A DNA stretch of 64,000 bases from an uncultured Acetatifactor sp. (GCA_947595925.1 CANQEV010000002.1:1-64000); one strand, 5' to 3'. Positions 27,216-37,154 are shown, numbered from the stretch's first letter. A program made the numbers and translations. The notes: a model not told the origin generated them from the sequence alone.

Positions 27216-27350
27216 GATCAGACAAGAAAGGTGAATGACGCATGGCTGCCCGGAGAGGGCAACCGCAGGACGCCGAACACGGCGCTCCCGTCCGGCTGCG
27301 GCTTTAGGAGCCGTAGCGGAGGCGTTTGTTAGAAAAGGAGGACAAAATCT
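27216..27350 (+). other. Structured spacer between rpsS and rplV
   Basis: A 135-base gap in an otherwise tight operon. GCTGCGGCT (27295-27303) pairs with AGCCGTAGC (27309-27317) over a 5-base loop, and GCCG-AACA-CGGC near 27272-27283 forms a second hairpin. A frame starting at 27235 crosses it but has no protein-like composition. Possible regulatory RNA or processing site. Confidence 0.45.
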
Positions 27351-27740
27351 ATGGCTAAAGGACATAGATCCCAGATCAAGAGAGAGAGAAACGCCCAGAA
27401 GGATACCAGACCTTCCGCAAAGCTTTCGTACGCGAGAGTATCCGTACAGAAGGCATGCTTCGTACTGGATGCGATCAGGGGCAAGGACGTACAGACCGCC
27501 CTGGCCATCCTGGAGTACAATCCCAGATATGCTTCCAGCCTGGTAAAGAAACTGCTCCAGTCTGCAATCGCTAACGCAGAGAACAACAATGGCATGAGGG
27601 CTGAGGATCTTGTGGTAGCCGAGTGCTACGCGAACAAGGGACCCACGATGAAGCGTGTGAGACCCCGCGCACAGGGCAGAGCTTACCGCATCGAGAAGAG
27701 AATGAGCCATATTACCATTGTGCTGGATGAGAAGAACTAG
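27351..27740 (+). CDS. rplV: 50S ribosomal protein L22
   Basis: A 129-residue uL22 whose extended beta-hairpin ([24 protein letters not shown]) narrows the exit tunnel with L4. Start at [14 protein letters not shown] after AAAAGGAGG. Length is at the upper end for the family, with a slightly longer N-terminus (about 15 residues) than the Escherichia coli protein. Confidence 0.96.
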   Translation: MAKGHRSQIKRERNAQKDTRPSAKLSYARVSVQKACFVLDAIRGKDVQTALAILEYNPRYASSLVKKLLQSAIANAENNNGMRAEDLVVAECYANKGPTMKRVRPRAQGRAYRIEKRMSHITIVLDEKN

Positions 27741-27757
27741 GGAAAGGAGCAAAGAAA

Positions 27758-28417
27758 ATGGGACAGAAAGTTAATCCTCACGGTTTAAGAGTCGGAATCA
27801 TCAAGGATTGGGATTCCAAATGGTATGCTGACGCAGAGTTCTCTGATTACCTTGCGGAGGACTACAAGATCAGAAAGTATCTGAAGAAGAAGTTATACAA
27901 CACCGGCGTTTCCAAGATTGAGATCGAGAGGGCGTCGGACAGACTGAAGGTTATCATCTATTCCGCAAAACCCGGTCTGATCATCGGCAAGGCAGGCGCC
28001 GATATCGAGGTTACCAAGAATGAGCTGGCAAAGATGACCGGCAAGAAGGTTTCCATAGATATCAAGGAGATCAAGAGGCCCGACAGGGACGCGCAGCTGG
28101 TTGCAGAGAACATCGCGCAGCAGCTGGAGAACCGTGTGTCCTACAGACGTGCGGTAAAGAGCTGCATGGGCAGGACCATGAAGGCCGGCGCGCTGGGCAT
28201 CAAGGCAGCCTGCGCAGGACGTCTTGGCGGCGCTGATATCGCGAGAAGCGAGTTCTACAGCGAGGGAACCATTCCCCTTCAGACTCTCAGAGCGGATATC
28301 GAGTACGGTTTTGCAGAGGCCAACACCACCTACGGTAAGGTTGGCGTCAAGGTTTGGATTTATAAAGGCGAGATTCTTCCCACAAAAGGAGAGCCGACGG
28401 AAGGGAGCGATAAATAA
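27758..28417 (+). CDS. rpsC: 30S ribosomal protein S3
   Basis: A 219-residue uS3 with an N-terminal KH domain ([20 protein letters not shown] includes the GxxG loop) and the conserved C-terminal domain. It helps form the mRNA entry channel and has mRNA-unwinding function. Opens [20 protein letters not shown]. The stop codon overlaps the rplP start (TAATG), so the two are translationally coupled. Confidence 0.97.
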   Translation: MGQKVNPHGLRVGIIKDWDSKWYADAEFSDYLAEDYKIRKYLKKKLYNTGVSKIEIERASDRLKVIIYSAKPGLIIGKAGADIEVTKNELAKMTGKKVSIDIKEIKRPDRDAQLVAENIAQQLENRVSYRRAVKSCMGRTMKAGALGIKAACAGRLGGADIARSEFYSEGTIPLQTLRADIEYGFAEANTTYGKVGVKVWIYKGEILPTKGEPTEGSDK

Positions 28418-28854
28418 TGTTAATGCCTAAGAGAGTAAAGCGTCGTAAGCAGTTCCGCGGGACCATGGCCGGCAAGGCTATGAGAGGAAACACCCTCACT
28501 TACGGCGAGTATGGTTTGGTGGCAGTTGAGCCCTGCTGGATCAAGTCCAATCAGATCGAGGCTGCCCGTATTGCACTGACCCGTTACACCAAGCGTGTAG
28601 GTAAGGTCTGGATCAAGATTTTCCCCGACAAGCCCGTAACAGCAAAGCCCGCTGAGACCCGTATGGGTTCCGGTAAGGGTACTCTGGAGTACTGGGTGGC
28701 AGTTGTCAAGCCCGGACGCGTGATGTTCGAGATCGGCGGCGTTCCCGAGGAATCCGCCCGCGAGGCGCTTCGTCTGGCTATGCATAAGCTCCCTTGCAAA
28801 TGTAAGATCGTTTCTAAGGCGGATCTGGAAGGCGGTGTGCAGAATGAAAATTGA
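28417..28854 (+). CDS. rplP: 50S ribosomal protein L16
   Basis: A 145-residue uL16, which contacts the A-site tRNA and helps organise the peptidyl-transferase centre. [15 protein letters not shown] is the family opening. The first ATG (28417) is favoured by AAGGGAG 9 bases upstream over the ATG at 28423. Its end overlaps rpmC by 11 bases. Confidence 0.97.
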   Translation: MLMPKRVKRRKQFRGTMAGKAMRGNTLTYGEYGLVAVEPCWIKSNQIEAARIALTRYTKRVGKVWIKIFPDKPVTAKPAETRMGSGKGTLEYWVAVVKPGRVMFEIGGVPEESAREALRLAMHKLPCKCKIVSKADLEGGVQNEN

Positions 28855-29047
28855 TAAGTATGTTGAAGATTTGAGAAATAAGGACCAGGCGGAGCTTGAG
28901 GCAGAGCTTGTCGCAGCTAAGAAGGAACTGTTCAATTTAAGATTCCAGAACGCGACCAACCAGCTGACCAATACGGCGAGGATCAAGGAAGTCAGAAAGA
29001 ACATTGCCCGCATCCAGACCGTCATCACCCAGAAGGCCAACGCGTAG
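28844..29047 (+). CDS. rpmC: 50S ribosomal protein L29
   Basis: A 67-residue uL29, a helical hairpin at the tunnel exit beside L23. Start [15 protein letters not shown] at 28844, inside the end of rplP, which implies coupled translation. The conserved [13 protein letters not shown] segment is present. A GTG three codons earlier is in frame but less likely. Confidence 0.95.
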   Translation: MKIDKYVEDLRNKDQAELEAELVAAKKELFNLRFQNATNQLTNTARIKEVRKNIARIQTVITQKANA

Positions 29048-29061
29048 AAAGGAGATCGAAC

Positions 29062-29319
29062 ATGGAAGAGAGAAATTTGAGGAAGACCCGTGTCGGCAAG
29101 GTTGTCAGCAATAAGATGGATAAGACCATCGTGGTTGCGATCGAAGAGCACGTAGCGCACCCTCTCTATAAGAAGATCGTGAAGGAGACCTATAAGCTGA
29201 AGGCTCACGACGAGAACAACGAGTGCAGCATCGGCGACACCGTCAAGGTCATGGAGACGAGGCCCCTGTCCAAGGACAAGAGATGGAGACTTGTCGAGAT
29301 CGTTGAGAAAGTAAAATAA
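29062..29319 (+). CDS. rpsQ: 30S ribosomal protein S17
   Basis: An 85-residue uS17, an early-assembling OB-fold protein of the 30S body. [20 protein letters not shown] with the [15 protein letters not shown] core is standard. GAAAGGAGAT lies ahead of the ATG, 14 bases after rpmC. Confidence 0.96.
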   Translation: MEERNLRKTRVGKVVSNKMDKTIVVAIEEHVAHPLYKKIVKETYKLKAHDENNECSIGDTVKVMETRPLSKDKRWRLVEIVEKVK

Positions 29320-29333
29320 TAGGAGGAAGAATC

Positions 29334-29702
29334 ATGGTTCAGCAGGAAACTAGACTGAAGGTTGCCGATAACACCGGCGCGAAGGAACTGCTTTGCATCC
29401 GTGTTATGGGCGGATCTACAAGAAGATATGCGCACATTGGCGATGTGATTGTTGCTTCTGTTAAAGACGCAACACCAGGCGGCGTTGTAAAGAAGGGCGA
29501 CGTGGTCAAGGCCGTTGTGGTCCGCACCGTCAAAGGCACCCGGCGCAAGGACGGCTCCTATATCAGGTTTGACGAGAATGCAGCGGTAATCATCAAGGAA
29601 GACAAGACCCCCAGGGGAACCCGTATCTTTGGACCCGTGGCAAGAGAGCTCCGTGAGAAACAGTTCATGAAGATCGTTTCTCTGGCTCCCGAAGTACTGT
29701 AA
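29334..29702 (+). CDS. rplN: 50S ribosomal protein L14
   Basis: A 122-residue uL14, which forms an intersubunit bridge with 16S rRNA and is the binding site of the silencing factor Rsf[23 protein letters not shown] and the [11 protein letters not shown] core are nearly invariant in bacteria. AGGAGG precedes it. Confidence 0.97.
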   Translation: MVQQETRLKVADNTGAKELLCIRVMGGSTRRYAHIGDVIVASVKDATPGGVVKKGDVVKAVVVRTVKGTRRKDGSYIRFDENAAVIIKEDKTPRGTRIFGPVARELREKQFMKIVSLAPEVL

Positions 29703-29714
29703 GGAGGTAGTCAA

Positions 29715-30026
29715 ATGGCATCGTTAAAGATTAAAAAGGGCGAGACCGTCAAGGTGATCGCCGGCAAGGACACGGGCAAAGAGGGAAAGGTTCTCTCCGT
29801 GGACGTTAAAAATCACAAGATCCTCGTAGAGGGCGTGAACAAGGTTACCAAGCACGCCAAGCCCTCCCAGGCAAACCCCGACGGCGGCAGGATCGAAAAA
29901 GAAGCTCCTATTGATATTTCCAACGTGATGCTGGTTGTCAAGGGTCAGCCCACCAGGGTTGGCTTCAGAATGGACGGAGACAAGAAAGTCCGTTTCGCTA
30001 AGAAGACCGGCGAAGCGATCGACTGA
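29715..30026 (+). CDS. rplX: 50S ribosomal protein L24
   Basis: A 103-residue uL24 with the KOW motif ([19 protein letters not shown]) near the N-terminus. It is an assembly initiator of the large subunit and sits at the tunnel exit. AAGGAGGT precedes the ATG, 12 bases after rplN. Confidence 0.97.
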   Translation: MASLKIKKGETVKVIAGKDTGKEGKVLSVDVKNHKILVEGVNKVTKHAKPSQANPDGGRIEKEAPIDISNVMLVVKGQPTRVGFRMDGDKKVRFAKKTGEAID

Positions 30027-30049
30027 TCGATAGGAAGGAGGAAAATATC

Positions 30050-30589
30050 GTGGCAAGACTTAGAGAGTTATACAACGACGAAATCGTAGCGGCAATGACC
30101 AAGAAATTCGGATACAAGAATATCATGGCAGTACCCAAGCTCGACAAGATCGTTATCAATATGGGCGTTGGCGAGGCGAAGGAGAACGCGAAGGCGCTGG
30201 AGAACGCCGTTCATGACATGGAGCAGATCACCGGCCAGAAGGCTGTTCTCACGAAGGCAAAGAACTCTATTGCAAACTTCAAGATCCGTGAGGGCATGGC
30301 CATCGGATGCAAGACGACTCTCCGCGGCGACAAGATGTATGAGTTCCTGGATCGCCTTGTAAACCTCGCATTACCTCGTGTCCGTGACTTCCGCGGCGTG
30401 AATCCCAACGCATTCGACGGCAGAGGAAATTATGCTCTCGGCATCAAGGAGCAGTTCATCTTCCCCGAGATCGAGTACGACAAGATCGATAAGACCAGAG
30501 GTATGGACATCATTTTCGTAACCACAGCCAAGACGGATGAAGAGGCGCGTGAACTGTTGACCCTGTTCAATATGCCTTTTGCGAAATAA
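30050..30589 (+). CDS. rplE: 50S ribosomal protein L5
   Basis: A 179-residue uL5 that carries 5S rRNA in the central protuberance. It begins at a GTG (30050) preceded by AAGGAGG. The protein opens [20 protein letters not shown], and [23 protein letters not shown] near the end is typical. Confidence 0.97.
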   Translation: MARLRELYNDEIVAAMTKKFGYKNIMAVPKLDKIVINMGVGEAKENAKALENAVHDMEQITGQKAVLTKAKNSIANFKIREGMAIGCKTTLRGDKMYEFLDRLVNLALPRVRDFRGVNPNAFDGRGNYALGIKEQFIFPEIEYDKIDKTRGMDIIFVTTAKTDEEARELLTLFNMPFAK

Positions 30590-30606
30590 TAAGGAGGTAA
30601 ATTCTG

Positions 30607-30792
30607 ATGGCTAAGACATCAATGAAAATCAAGCAGCAGCGCAAGCCCAAGTTCTCGACCCAGGCGTACACCCGCTGCAACATCTGTGGACGTCCCCACG
30701 CTGTCCTGAGAAAGTACGGAATCTGCAGGGTTTGCTTCCGTGAGCTGGCGTACAAGGGGCAGATCCCCGGCGTTAAGAAAGCAAGTTGGTAG
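30607..30792 (+). CDS. rpsN: 30S ribosomal protein S14, zinc-binding type
   Basis: A 61-residue short uS14 (type Z). Two CxxC pairs (CNICG and CRVCF) form the zinc site, the form typical of Firmicutes; a longer zinc-free paralogue, if any, is outside the window. AAGGAGG precedes the ATG. Confidence 0.97.
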   Translation: MAKTSMKIKQQRKPKFSTQAYTRCNICGRPHAVLRKYGICRVCFRELAYKGQIPGVKKASW

Positions 30793-30810
30793 GAAGGAGG
30801 ACATACGAAA

Positions 30811-31212
30811 ATGACTATGAGTGATCCTATTGCAGATATGCTTACCAGAATCCGCAACGCGAATACTGCAAAGCATGACACTGTGGACGTTCCCTCTTCC
30901 AGGATGAAGCTGTCCATCGCGCAGATTCTTCTGGATGAAGGTTATATAAAGAAATATGACATGATCGATGACGGAAGCTTCAAGACGATCCGCATCACCT
31001 TAAAGTACGGCGCGGATAAGAATGAGAAGATCATTTCCGGCATCAAGAGGATTTCCAAGCCCGGCCTCCGCGTTTACGCAGGCAAGGATGAGCTTCCCAG
31101 GGTTCTGGGAGGACTGGGCATCGCAATCCTTTCCACCAACCAGGGTGTGATCACCGACAAGAAGGCCCGTGAGCTTCAGGTCGGCGGCGAAGTGCTGGCT
31201 TTCGTGTGGTAA
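30811..31212 (+). CDS. rpsH: 30S ribosomal protein S8
   Basis: A 133-residue uS8 that binds helix 21 of 16S rRNA and in Escherichia coli represses the spc operon. Opens [18 protein letters not shown]; the ATG at 30817 (MSDPIAD) is an equally possible start, since AAGGAGG lies at about 30793-30799. The C-terminal [19 protein letters not shown] is conserved. Confidence 0.97.
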   Translation: MTMSDPIADMLTRIRNANTAKHDTVDVPSSRMKLSIAQILLDEGYIKKYDMIDDGSFKTIRITLKYGADKNEKIISGIKRISKPGLRVYAGKDELPRVLGGLGIAILSTNQGVITDKKARELQVGGEVLAFVW

Positions 31213-31271
31213 TAAGACGGCACAGGCCGTATGGTAACTGACAATTCACTTATTTAATAGGAGGTACGGGC

Positions 31272-31820
31272 ATGTCGAGAATCGGTAGAATGCCAATCGC
31301 GATTCCCGCAGGCGTGACTGTGGAAGTTGCAGAAAATAACAAAGTAACTGTGAAAGGTCCCAAGGGTACTCTGGAAAGAGTGCTGCCCTCTGAGATGGAG
31401 ATCAAGGTGGAGGGCGCTGAGGTGACTGTCTCAAGACCCAATGATCTGAAGAAGATGAAGTCCCTGCACGGACTGACCAGGACCCTGATTAACAATATGG
31501 TTGTGGGCGTTACTTCCGGCTTTGAGAAGAAGCTTGAAGTGAACGGCGTCGGCTACAGAGCTGCAAAGTCCGGCAAGAAGCTGACTTTGAACCTGGGCTA
31601 CTCCCATCCCGTTGAAATGCTGGATCCCGAGGGCATCGAGGCAGTTGTAGACGGCCAGAACATCATTATCGTCAAGGGTATCGATAAGGAGAAGGTTGGC
31701 CAGTACGCTGCGGAGATCCGCGACAAGAGAAGACCTGAGCCTTACAAGGGCAAGGGCATCAAGTACGCTGATGAGACCATCAGACGCAAGGAAGGCAAGA
31801 CTGGTAAGGGTAAGAAATAA
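31272..31820 (+). CDS. rplF: 50S ribosomal protein L6
   Basis: A 182-residue uL6 near the factor-binding stalk base. [19 protein letters not shown] and the C-terminal [16 protein letters not shown] are family signatures. AGGAGGT precedes the ATG after a 59-base spacer. Confidence 0.97.
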   Translation: MSRIGRMPIAIPAGVTVEVAENNKVTVKGPKGTLERVLPSEMEIKVEGAEVTVSRPNDLKKMKSLHGLTRTLINNMVVGVTSGFEKKLEVNGVGYRAAKSGKKLTLNLGYSHPVEMLDPEGIEAVVDGQNIIIVKGIDKEKVGQYAAEIRDKRRPEPYKGKGIKYADETIRRKEGKTGKGKK

Positions 31821-31841
31821 TAAGATAAGGAGTGTATGAAG

Positions 31842-32210
31842 ATGGTTAGTAAGGAATCCAGACAAAAAGTACGTGCGAAGAAGCACTTAAGAATTCGTAA
31901 CCGCTTCAGCGGCACTGCTGAAAGACCTCGTCTTGCAGTGTTCAGAAGCAATAATCATATGTACGCGCAGGTCATCGACGACGTTGCCGGAAACACCCTG
32001 GTCGCCGCCTCCACTCTGGAAAAGGAGATCCGGGCGGAACTGGAGAAGACCAACAACGTTGAGGCTGCGGCATATCTTGGCGGTGTGATCGCAAAGCGTG
32101 CAATGGAAAAGGGTATCAAGGAAGTGGTTTTTGACAGAGGCGGTTTCATTTATCATGGCAAGGTTGCAGCGTTAGCGGAAGCGGCCAGAGAAGCCGGACT
32201 GGAATTCTAG
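31842..32210 (+). CDS. rplR: 50S ribosomal protein L18
   Basis: A 122-residue uL18 that binds 5S rRNA together with L5. The ATG at 31842 ([19 protein letters not shown]) is preferred because AAGGAG at 31827-31832 is 9 bases away; the in-frame ATG at 31836 is only 3 bases from it. The [24 protein letters not shown] ending is conserved. Confidence 0.96.
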   Translation: MVSKESRQKVRAKKHLRIRNRFSGTAERPRLAVFRSNNHMYAQVIDDVAGNTLVAASTLEKEIRAELEKTNNVEAAAYLGGVIAKRAMEKGIKEVVFDRGGFIYHGKVAALAEAAREAGLEF

Positions 32211-32230
32211 GAAAGGAAGAGGAGTACACC

Positions 32231-32740
32231 ATGAAACACACGATCATAGATGCAAGCCAGTTAGAGCTGACAGATAAGGTTGTCACCATCAAGCGTGTTG
32301 CAAAGACCGTTAAGGGCGGACGTACCATGCGCTTTACCGCGCTTGTCGTTGTCGGCGACGGAAACGGCCATGTGGGCGCCGGCCTCGGAAAAGCCGTAGA
32401 GATCCCCGAGGCGATCCGCAAGGGAAAGGAAGATGCCGAGAAGCACATCATTTCCATCGCGATGGATGAGAACAATTCTATCACCCATGATTTTATCGGC
32501 AAGTACGGCTCCGCAAACGTCCTGCTGAAGAAGGCTCCCGAGGGAACCGGTATCATCGCAGGCGGTCCTGCCCGCGTGGTATGCGAGCTTGCGGGTATCA
32601 AGAATATCCGTACCAAGTCCCTCGGTTCCAACAACAAGCAGAACGTGGTTCTTGCGACGATCTCCGGTCTGAGCCAGCTGAAGGCTCCCGAAGAGGTGGC
32701 CAAGAACAGAGGCAAGTCCGTAGAAGAGATCCTGGCCTAG
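32231..32740 (+). CDS. rpsE: 30S ribosomal protein S5
   Basis: A 169-residue uS5 of the decoding-site shoulder, involved in fidelity and mRNA unwinding. The [22 protein letters not shown] stretch is the conserved N-terminal double-stranded-RNA-binding fold, the region where spectinomycin resistance maps in other species. GGAAAGGAAGAGG lies upstream. Confidence 0.97.
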   Translation: MKHTIIDASQLELTDKVVTIKRVAKTVKGGRTMRFTALVVVGDGNGHVGAGLGKAVEIPEAIRKGKEDAEKHIISIAMDENNSITHDFIGKYGSANVLLKKAPEGTGIIAGGPARVVCELAGIKNIRTKSLGSNNKQNVVLATISGLSQLKAPEEVAKNRGKSVEEILA

Positions 32741-32754
32741 AAAGGAGCAAAATC

Positions 32755-32946
32755 ATGGCAAAGAAGTTAAAGATCACTCTGATAAAGTCCACCATCGGAG
32801 CTGTTCCTAAGAATAAGGCGATTGTCGAGTCTATGGGACTGCGCAAGATCGGTAAGACCATTATCCTTCCCGACAATGAGGCGACCAGAGGGCAGATCCG
32901 TCTGGTAAACCACATGCTGAAGGTGGAAGAAGTAGAAGAAAACTAA
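32755..32946 (+). CDS. rpmD: 50S ribosomal protein L30
   Basis: A 63-residue uL30 beginning MAKKLKITLIKSTIGAVP, with AAAGGAGC ahead of the ATG. The conserved core QxxTVxxLGL appears as KAIVESMGLRKIGKT. It lies 14 bases after rpsE and 21 before rplO. Confidence 0.95.
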   Translation: MAKKLKITLIKSTIGAVPKNKAIVESMGLRKIGKTIILPDNEATRGQIRLVNHMLKVEEVEEN

Positions 32947-32967
32947 TCAGACAAGGAGGTGTTAGAG

Positions 32968-33408
32968 ATGGAATTATCCAATTTGAGACCCGCTGACGGC
33001 TCTAAGCACAGTAATAATTTCAGAAGAGGCCGTGGACACGGTTCGGGAAACGGCAAGACCGCCGGCAAGGGCCATAAAGGACAGAAGGCCCGCAGCGGAG
33101 CGCCCAGACCCGGTTTCGAGGGCGGTCAGATGCCCCTTTACAGACGGCTTCCCAAGAGAGGCTTTACTAACCGCAACACCAAGGAGATCGTCGCTATCAA
33201 TCTGAGAGAACTGGAGAGATTTGAGGACGGTGCTACCGTTGACGTGGAAGCGCTGATCGCGGCAGGCGTGATCAAGAATCCCAGGGACGGCGTTAAGATC
33301 CTGGGGAACGGCGAGCTGACTAAGAAGCTGAACGTAAAAGTTGATGCCTACAGCGCATCCGCAAAGGAGAAGATCGAGGCACTCGGTGGAACAGCAGAGG
33401 TGATGTAA
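32968..33408 (+). CDS. rplO: 50S ribosomal protein L15
   Basis: A 146-residue uL15, a late-assembly scaffold with a long Gly/Arg/Lys-rich N-terminal tail ([21 protein letters not shown]). The ATG at 32968 has AAGGAGG 8 bases upstream. Its stop overlaps the secY start (TAATG), tying SecY synthesis to ribosomal proteins. Confidence 0.97.
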   Translation: MELSNLRPADGSKHSNNFRRGRGHGSGNGKTAGKGHKGQKARSGAPRPGFEGGQMPLYRRLPKRGFTNRNTKEIVAINLRELERFEDGATVDVEALIAAGVIKNPRDGVKILGNGELTKKLNVKVDAYSASAKEKIEALGGTAEVM

Positions 33409-34727
33409 TGCTTACGACACTGAAAAACGCATTCAAAATCAAGGATTTAAGACAAAAGATTCTGTTTACCCTGGCCATGCTGGTTGTGATCCGTATCGGG
33501 TCACAGCTGCCTGCTCCGGGCATTAACGGTGAAATTTTTGCCCAGTGGTTTGCATCCAATACGGCTGGTTCCTTCAGTTTTTTTGATGCGATAACAGGTG
33601 GTTCTTTCAGCAGCATGGCTGTGTTGGCATTAGGTATCAATCCCTATATCACATCCTCCATTATCATGCAGCTTCTGACCATAGCGATCCCGAAGCTGGA
33701 GGAGATGCAGAATGACGGTGAGGACGGCAGAAAAAAGATTGTCTCCATCACCAGATATGTAACCGTGGGTCTGGCACTGATCCAGTCCACCGCCATGGTG
33801 ATCGGTTTCGGCAACCAGGGGGCGTTAAAGTCCTTTGACGCCATGACGGTGATCGTTGCGATTGCCGGGCTTACCGCGGGCAGCGCCTTCCTCATGTGGG
33901 TGGGCGAGCGGATCACCGAGAACGGGATCGGAAACGGCATCTCCGTCGTCCTGGTGATCAATATCGTTTCCAGGATGCCCCAGGATATCGCCCAGCTCTT
34001 CCGCCAGTTCGTGTTCGCGGATGGCACTGCGCCGGCTACGGCGGTCCTCGCCGCAGTCATCATTGTGGCTGTGATCGTGGGAATGGTGCTCATGGTGGTT
34101 TACCTCAACAGCGCGACCCGCAAGATTCCCGTGCAGTATGCAAAGAAGATGCAGGGCAGAAAGATGGTGGGCGGTCAGACGTCCAACATTCCCCTGAGGG
34201 TCAATACCGCGGGCGTCATCCCGGTAATCTTTGCTCAGTCCATCCTGCAGATCCCCATTCTGATCTGCGGTTTCCTGAAATATCAGGGGACGGGATTCTG
34301 GGGAGAAGTGCTCAAGGGGCTGAACTCCAACAACTGGTGCCGGCCCGGAGAATGGAAGTATTCCATCGGGCTCCTGTTTTATGTGGTGCTCATCGTGTTT
34401 TTTGCCTACTTCTATACGTCCATCACCTTCAATCCCATGATGGTGGCGGACAATATGAAGAAACAGGGAGGTTTCATCCCGGGTATCCGTCCGGGTAAGC
34501 CCACCAGCGATTATCTGAATAAAGTGTTGAATTATATCATATTTATCGGAGCGATCGGACTCACCATTGTTTCCGTCATCCCTTACGTCTTCAACGGGGT
34601 CTTCGGCGCCAGCGTATCCTTCGGCGGCACCAGCCTGATCATCGTTGTGAGCGTGGTTCTGGAGACGCTGAAGCAGGCCGAGTCGCTGATGCTCGTGCGC
34701 AATTACAAAGGGTTCCTGCAGGACTGA
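33408..34727 (+). CDS. secY: Preprotein translocase subunit SecY
   Basis: A 439-residue integral membrane protein with ten helices, the channel of the Sec machinery. Recognisable parts are the N-terminal IRIGSQLPAPGIN, the plug region, and the cytoplasmic loop GGFIPGIRPGKPT near residue 360, which contacts SecA and ribosomes. Start coupled to rplO. A 253-base gap before adk contains a strong inverted repeat. Confidence 0.97.
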   Translation: MLTTLKNAFKIKDLRQKILFTLAMLVVIRIGSQLPAPGINGEIFAQWFASNTAGSFSFFDAITGGSFSSMAVLALGINPYITSSIIMQLLTIAIPKLEEMQNDGEDGRKKIVSITRYVTVGLALIQSTAMVIGFGNQGALKSFDAMTVIVAIAGLTAGSAFLMWVGERITENGIGNGISVVLVINIVSRMPQDIAQLFRQFVFADGTAPATAVLAAVIIVAVIVGMVLMVVYLNSATRKIPVQYAKKMQGRKMVGGQTSNIPLRVNTAGVIPVIFAQSILQIPILICGFLKYQGTGFWGEVLKGLNSNNWCRPGEWKYSIGLLFYVVLIVFFAYFYTSITFNPMMVADNMKKQGGFIPGIRPGKPTSDYLNKVLNYIIFIGAIGLTIVSVIPYVFNGVFGASVSFGGTSLIIVVSVVLETLKQAESLMLVRNYKGFLQD

Positions 34728-34822
34728 TTTCGAGGTGCGGGAGCGGATCCAAAAGCGCAGGGCAGGCTGCGGGGACGTTGGCTCCGCGGCTTTCGAGACA
34801 GTATGTATTAGGAAACGGCAGG

Positions 34823-34852
34823 ATATCCGAACGATGAAAGTTGTTCGGATAT
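34823..34852. repeat. Perfect 10-bp inverted repeat between secY and adk
   Basis: ATATCCGAAC (34823-34832), loop of 10, GTTCGGATAT (34843-34852). No T-tract follows, so it is not a typical terminator; it may mark an RNA processing site or partial attenuation. A frame through the spacer (34735-34977) has no ribosome-binding site and looks non-coding. Confidence 0.6.
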
Positions 34853-34980
34853 ACTTGCTTGAAACCGACGGCGCGGGGCCTCCCGACGCTTCATGGACGG
34901 CCGCCTGCTGCGCCATGCGGCGGGGCTGTACGGTTTTTATCCGAGACGGTGTGATCAAATTGAGAAAGGCAGGTTAAGCT

Positions 34981-35622
34981 ATGAAGATTATCATGTTAGG
35001 CGCTCCCGGCGCAGGCAAGGGAACACAGGCGAAAATGATCGCGGAAAAGTACCACATTCCCCACGTGTCCACCGGCGACATCTTCCGCGCGAATATCAAA
35101 AACGGCACGGAGCTGGGGAAGGAAGCAAAGAAGTATATGGATCAGGGACAGCTGGTTCCCGATGAGCTCACCGTGAAGATCCTTCTGGACCGGGTGGCTC
35201 AGCCGGACTGTGCGGACGGCTACGTCCTGGACGGTTTTCCCCGCACCATTCCCCAGGCGGAGGTCCTGGATAAGGCCCTCACGGAGCTGGGCGACAAGAT
35301 CGACTATGCCATCAACGTGGATGTCCCCGACGAGAACATCGTCCGCAGAATGTCCGGCAGACGGGCGTGCCTCTCCTGCGGCGCGACCTATCACATTGAG
35401 CACATCCCGCCTAAGAAGGAAGGGATCTGCGACGTCTGCGGCCAGAGCCTCGTGCTTCGGGATGACGACAAGCCGGAGACGGTCCTGAACCGCTTGAAGG
35501 TGTATCACGACCAGACCCAGCCCCTGATCGATTTCTATACGGAGAAGGGCGTGCTGAGGACGGTGGACGGCACTGTGGATATGAAGGACGTATTCGCGGC
35601 GATCAAGGCGGTCCTGGGTTGA
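34981..35622 (+). CDS. adk: Adenylate kinase
   Basis: A 213-residue long-form adenylate kinase (ATP + AMP to 2 ADP). The P-loop [11 protein letters not shown] is at residues 7-17 and [10 protein letters not shown] is the AMP-binding segment. The lid carries a four-cysteine zinc site (CLSCG and CDVCG), the usual Gram-positive variant. AGGCAGG precedes the ATG. Confidence 0.97.
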   Translation: MKIIMLGAPGAGKGTQAKMIAEKYHIPHVSTGDIFRANIKNGTELGKEAKKYMDQGQLVPDELTVKILLDRVAQPDCADGYVLDGFPRTIPQAEVLDKALTELGDKIDYAINVDVPDENIVRRMSGRRACLSCGATYHIEHIPPKKEGICDVCGQSLVLRDDDKPETVLNRLKVYHDQTQPLIDFYTEKGVLRTVDGTVDMKDVFAAIKAVLG

Positions 35623-35656
35623 CAAAAAGATTTTATATTAAGGAAGTAATGTCAAA

Positions 35657-36409
35657 ATGGCAGTGACAATTAAATCTGAGCGTGAAATTGAACTGATGAG
35701 GGAATCCTGCAGGCTTCTGGCAATCGTCCACAAGGAGATGGAGGAAAAGATCCGCCCCGGAATGTCCACGCAGGATATAGACACACTGGGAGACAACCTG
35801 ATCCGCAAGCTGGGCTGCGTCCCGAATTGTAAGAATTACAATGGTTACCCCGCCAGCATCTGCGTTTCGGTAAACGACGAGGTGGTCCACGGGATCCCTA
35901 CAAAAAAGCGCATCCTTCAGGAAGGCGACATCGTGAGCCTTGACGCGGGGCTGATCTATAAGGGATACCACTCCGACGCGGCCAGGACCCACGGCGTGGG
36001 GCAGATCTCGCCGGAGGCCCAGAAGCTGATCGACGTGACCCGGGAGAGCTTTTTCGCCGGGATCAAGATGGCGAAGGCGGGGAACCGGCTCTACGATATC
36101 TCCAATGCCATAGACGCCTATGTAAAGCCCTACGGTTTCGGCATTGTGCGGGATCTTGTGGGGCACGGGATCGGCACCCATCTGCACGAGGATCCGCAGA
36201 TCCCCAATTTCGCACAGAAGAGAAGGGGGATCCGCCTTCAGGCGGGCATGACGCTGGCGGTGGAGCCAATGATCAACCTGGGACGCCCCGACGTGGAGTG
36301 GCTAAACGACAACTGGACGGTGGTGACCGAAGACGGTTCCCTCTCCGCCCACTATGAGAACACCATACTGATCACCGATGGAGAACCGGAGATCCTGACC
36401 CTGTATTGA
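35657..36409 (+). CDS. map: Methionine aminopeptidase, type I
   Basis: A 250-residue metalloprotease that removes the initiator methionine from new proteins. The five metal ligands are visible: two Asp in SLDAGLIYKGYHSDAARTH, His in GHGIGTHLHEDP, Glu in AVEPMI, and Glu in HYENTILIT. AAGGAAG precedes the start. It lies between adk and infA as in most Firmicutes. Confidence 0.97.
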   Translation: MAVTIKSEREIELMRESCRLLAIVHKEMEEKIRPGMSTQDIDTLGDNLIRKLGCVPNCKNYNGYPASICVSVNDEVVHGIPTKKRILQEGDIVSLDAGLIYKGYHSDAARTHGVGQISPEAQKLIDVTRESFFAGIKMAKAGNRLYDISNAIDAYVKPYGFGIVRDLVGHGIGTHLHEDPQIPNFAQKRRGIRLQAGMTLAVEPMINLGRPDVEWLNDNWTVVTEDGSLSAHYENTILITDGEPEILTLY

Positions 36410-36442
36410 TAATTTGTTGTAAAGCCTTTATGGAGGAATTGT

Positions 36443-36661
36443 ATGTCGAAAAGCGATGTGATCGAAATTGAAGGAACCGTGGTGGAGAAACTCCCCAACA
36501 CGATGTTTCAGGTAGAGCTGGAGAACGGGCACCGGGTGCTTGCCCATATCAGCGGCAAACTCCGTCAGAACTTCATCCGTATCCTGCCCGGCGATAAAGT
36601 TACTCTGGAGCTGTCTCCCTATGATCTGACCAAGGGCCGGATCATTTGGAGAGATAAATAA
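36443..36661 (+). CDS. infA: Translation initiation factor IF-1
   Basis: A 72-residue OB-fold protein that blocks the ribosomal A site during initiation. [30 protein letters not shown] is the classic sequence. GGAGG precedes the ATG. It follows map directly, without the KOW-type gene found between them in Bacillus. Confidence 0.97.
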   Translation: MSKSDVIEIEGTVVEKLPNTMFQVELENGHRVLAHISGKLRQNFIRILPGDKVTLELSPYDLTKGRIIWRDK

Positions 36662-36669
36662 AAAAGATA

Positions 36670-36698
36670 TTGCATTTTCAAATATCCTATGATATACT
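36670..36698 (+). promoter_or_regulatory. Internal promoter before rpmJ
   Basis: TTGCAT (36670-36675), 17-base spacer, TATACT (36693-36698), right after infA. It would start a transcript near 36705 for rpmJ and the alpha-operon genes. Confidence 0.65.
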
Positions 36699-36731
36699 AA
36701 AAAACGGTCTTTTTTGAAAGGAGGGTTTGAG

Positions 36732-36845
36732 ATGAAGGTAAGATCATCCGTAAAACCGATTTGCGAAAAGTGCAAAGTCATCAAGAGAAAAGGACAGATC
36801 AGAATTATCTGCGAGAATCCGAAGCATAAGCAGAGACAGGGATAA
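36732..36845 (+). CDS. rpmJ: 50S ribosomal protein L36
   Basis: A 37-residue bL36: [20 protein letters not shown] and so on, ending KHKQRQG. It is the zinc form, with Cys11, Cys14, Cys27 and His32 as ligands. AAAGGAGGG lies 6 bases before the ATG. Confidence 0.97.
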   Translation: MKVRSSVKPICEKCKVIKRKGQIRIICENPKHKQRQG

Positions 36846-37154
36846 TCACCGCCTGGAAAAGCCGGGGATCCCGGCGCAGGTATGTGAGTTCCCGTCTTAC
36901 ATTGTTATGTGCGGCTGAACTTCCGTATCAAGCGGAAGTTATCATAATAGATGCGAGAACGGGCTTACAGGAGATTACTTGTTGATACTCTGCGCGGCGC
37001 GGAGAAAGATCGGATATCTGTATCTGTCCGATTGGGTGAAAGCCCCAATCAATTAGTAACGAGAGCACACGAAAAACAGACCAAATGTGTGCGAAGGCGC
37101 TTTGGCGCGAAAGAAACAAAATACGCTTAACAAGCGGAAAATGGAGGAATGGAA
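36846..37154 (+). promoter_or_regulatory. Structured leader between rpmJ and rpsM
   Basis: A 309-base non-coding stretch with several hairpins: AACTTCCG/CGGAAGTT (36918-36925 and 36933-36940), ATCGGA/TCCGAT (37009-37014 and 37027-37032) and GATTGGG/CCCAATC (37030-37036 and 37044-37050). The last two overlap at 37030-37032 and cannot form together, as in a conformational switch. Candidate site of feedback control by a ribosomal protein. Confidence 0.5.

Noticed and set aside
35619-35639. TTGACA and TATATT between adk and map as a promoter
   Set aside because: The spacer is only 9 bases, too short for sigma-A recognition.
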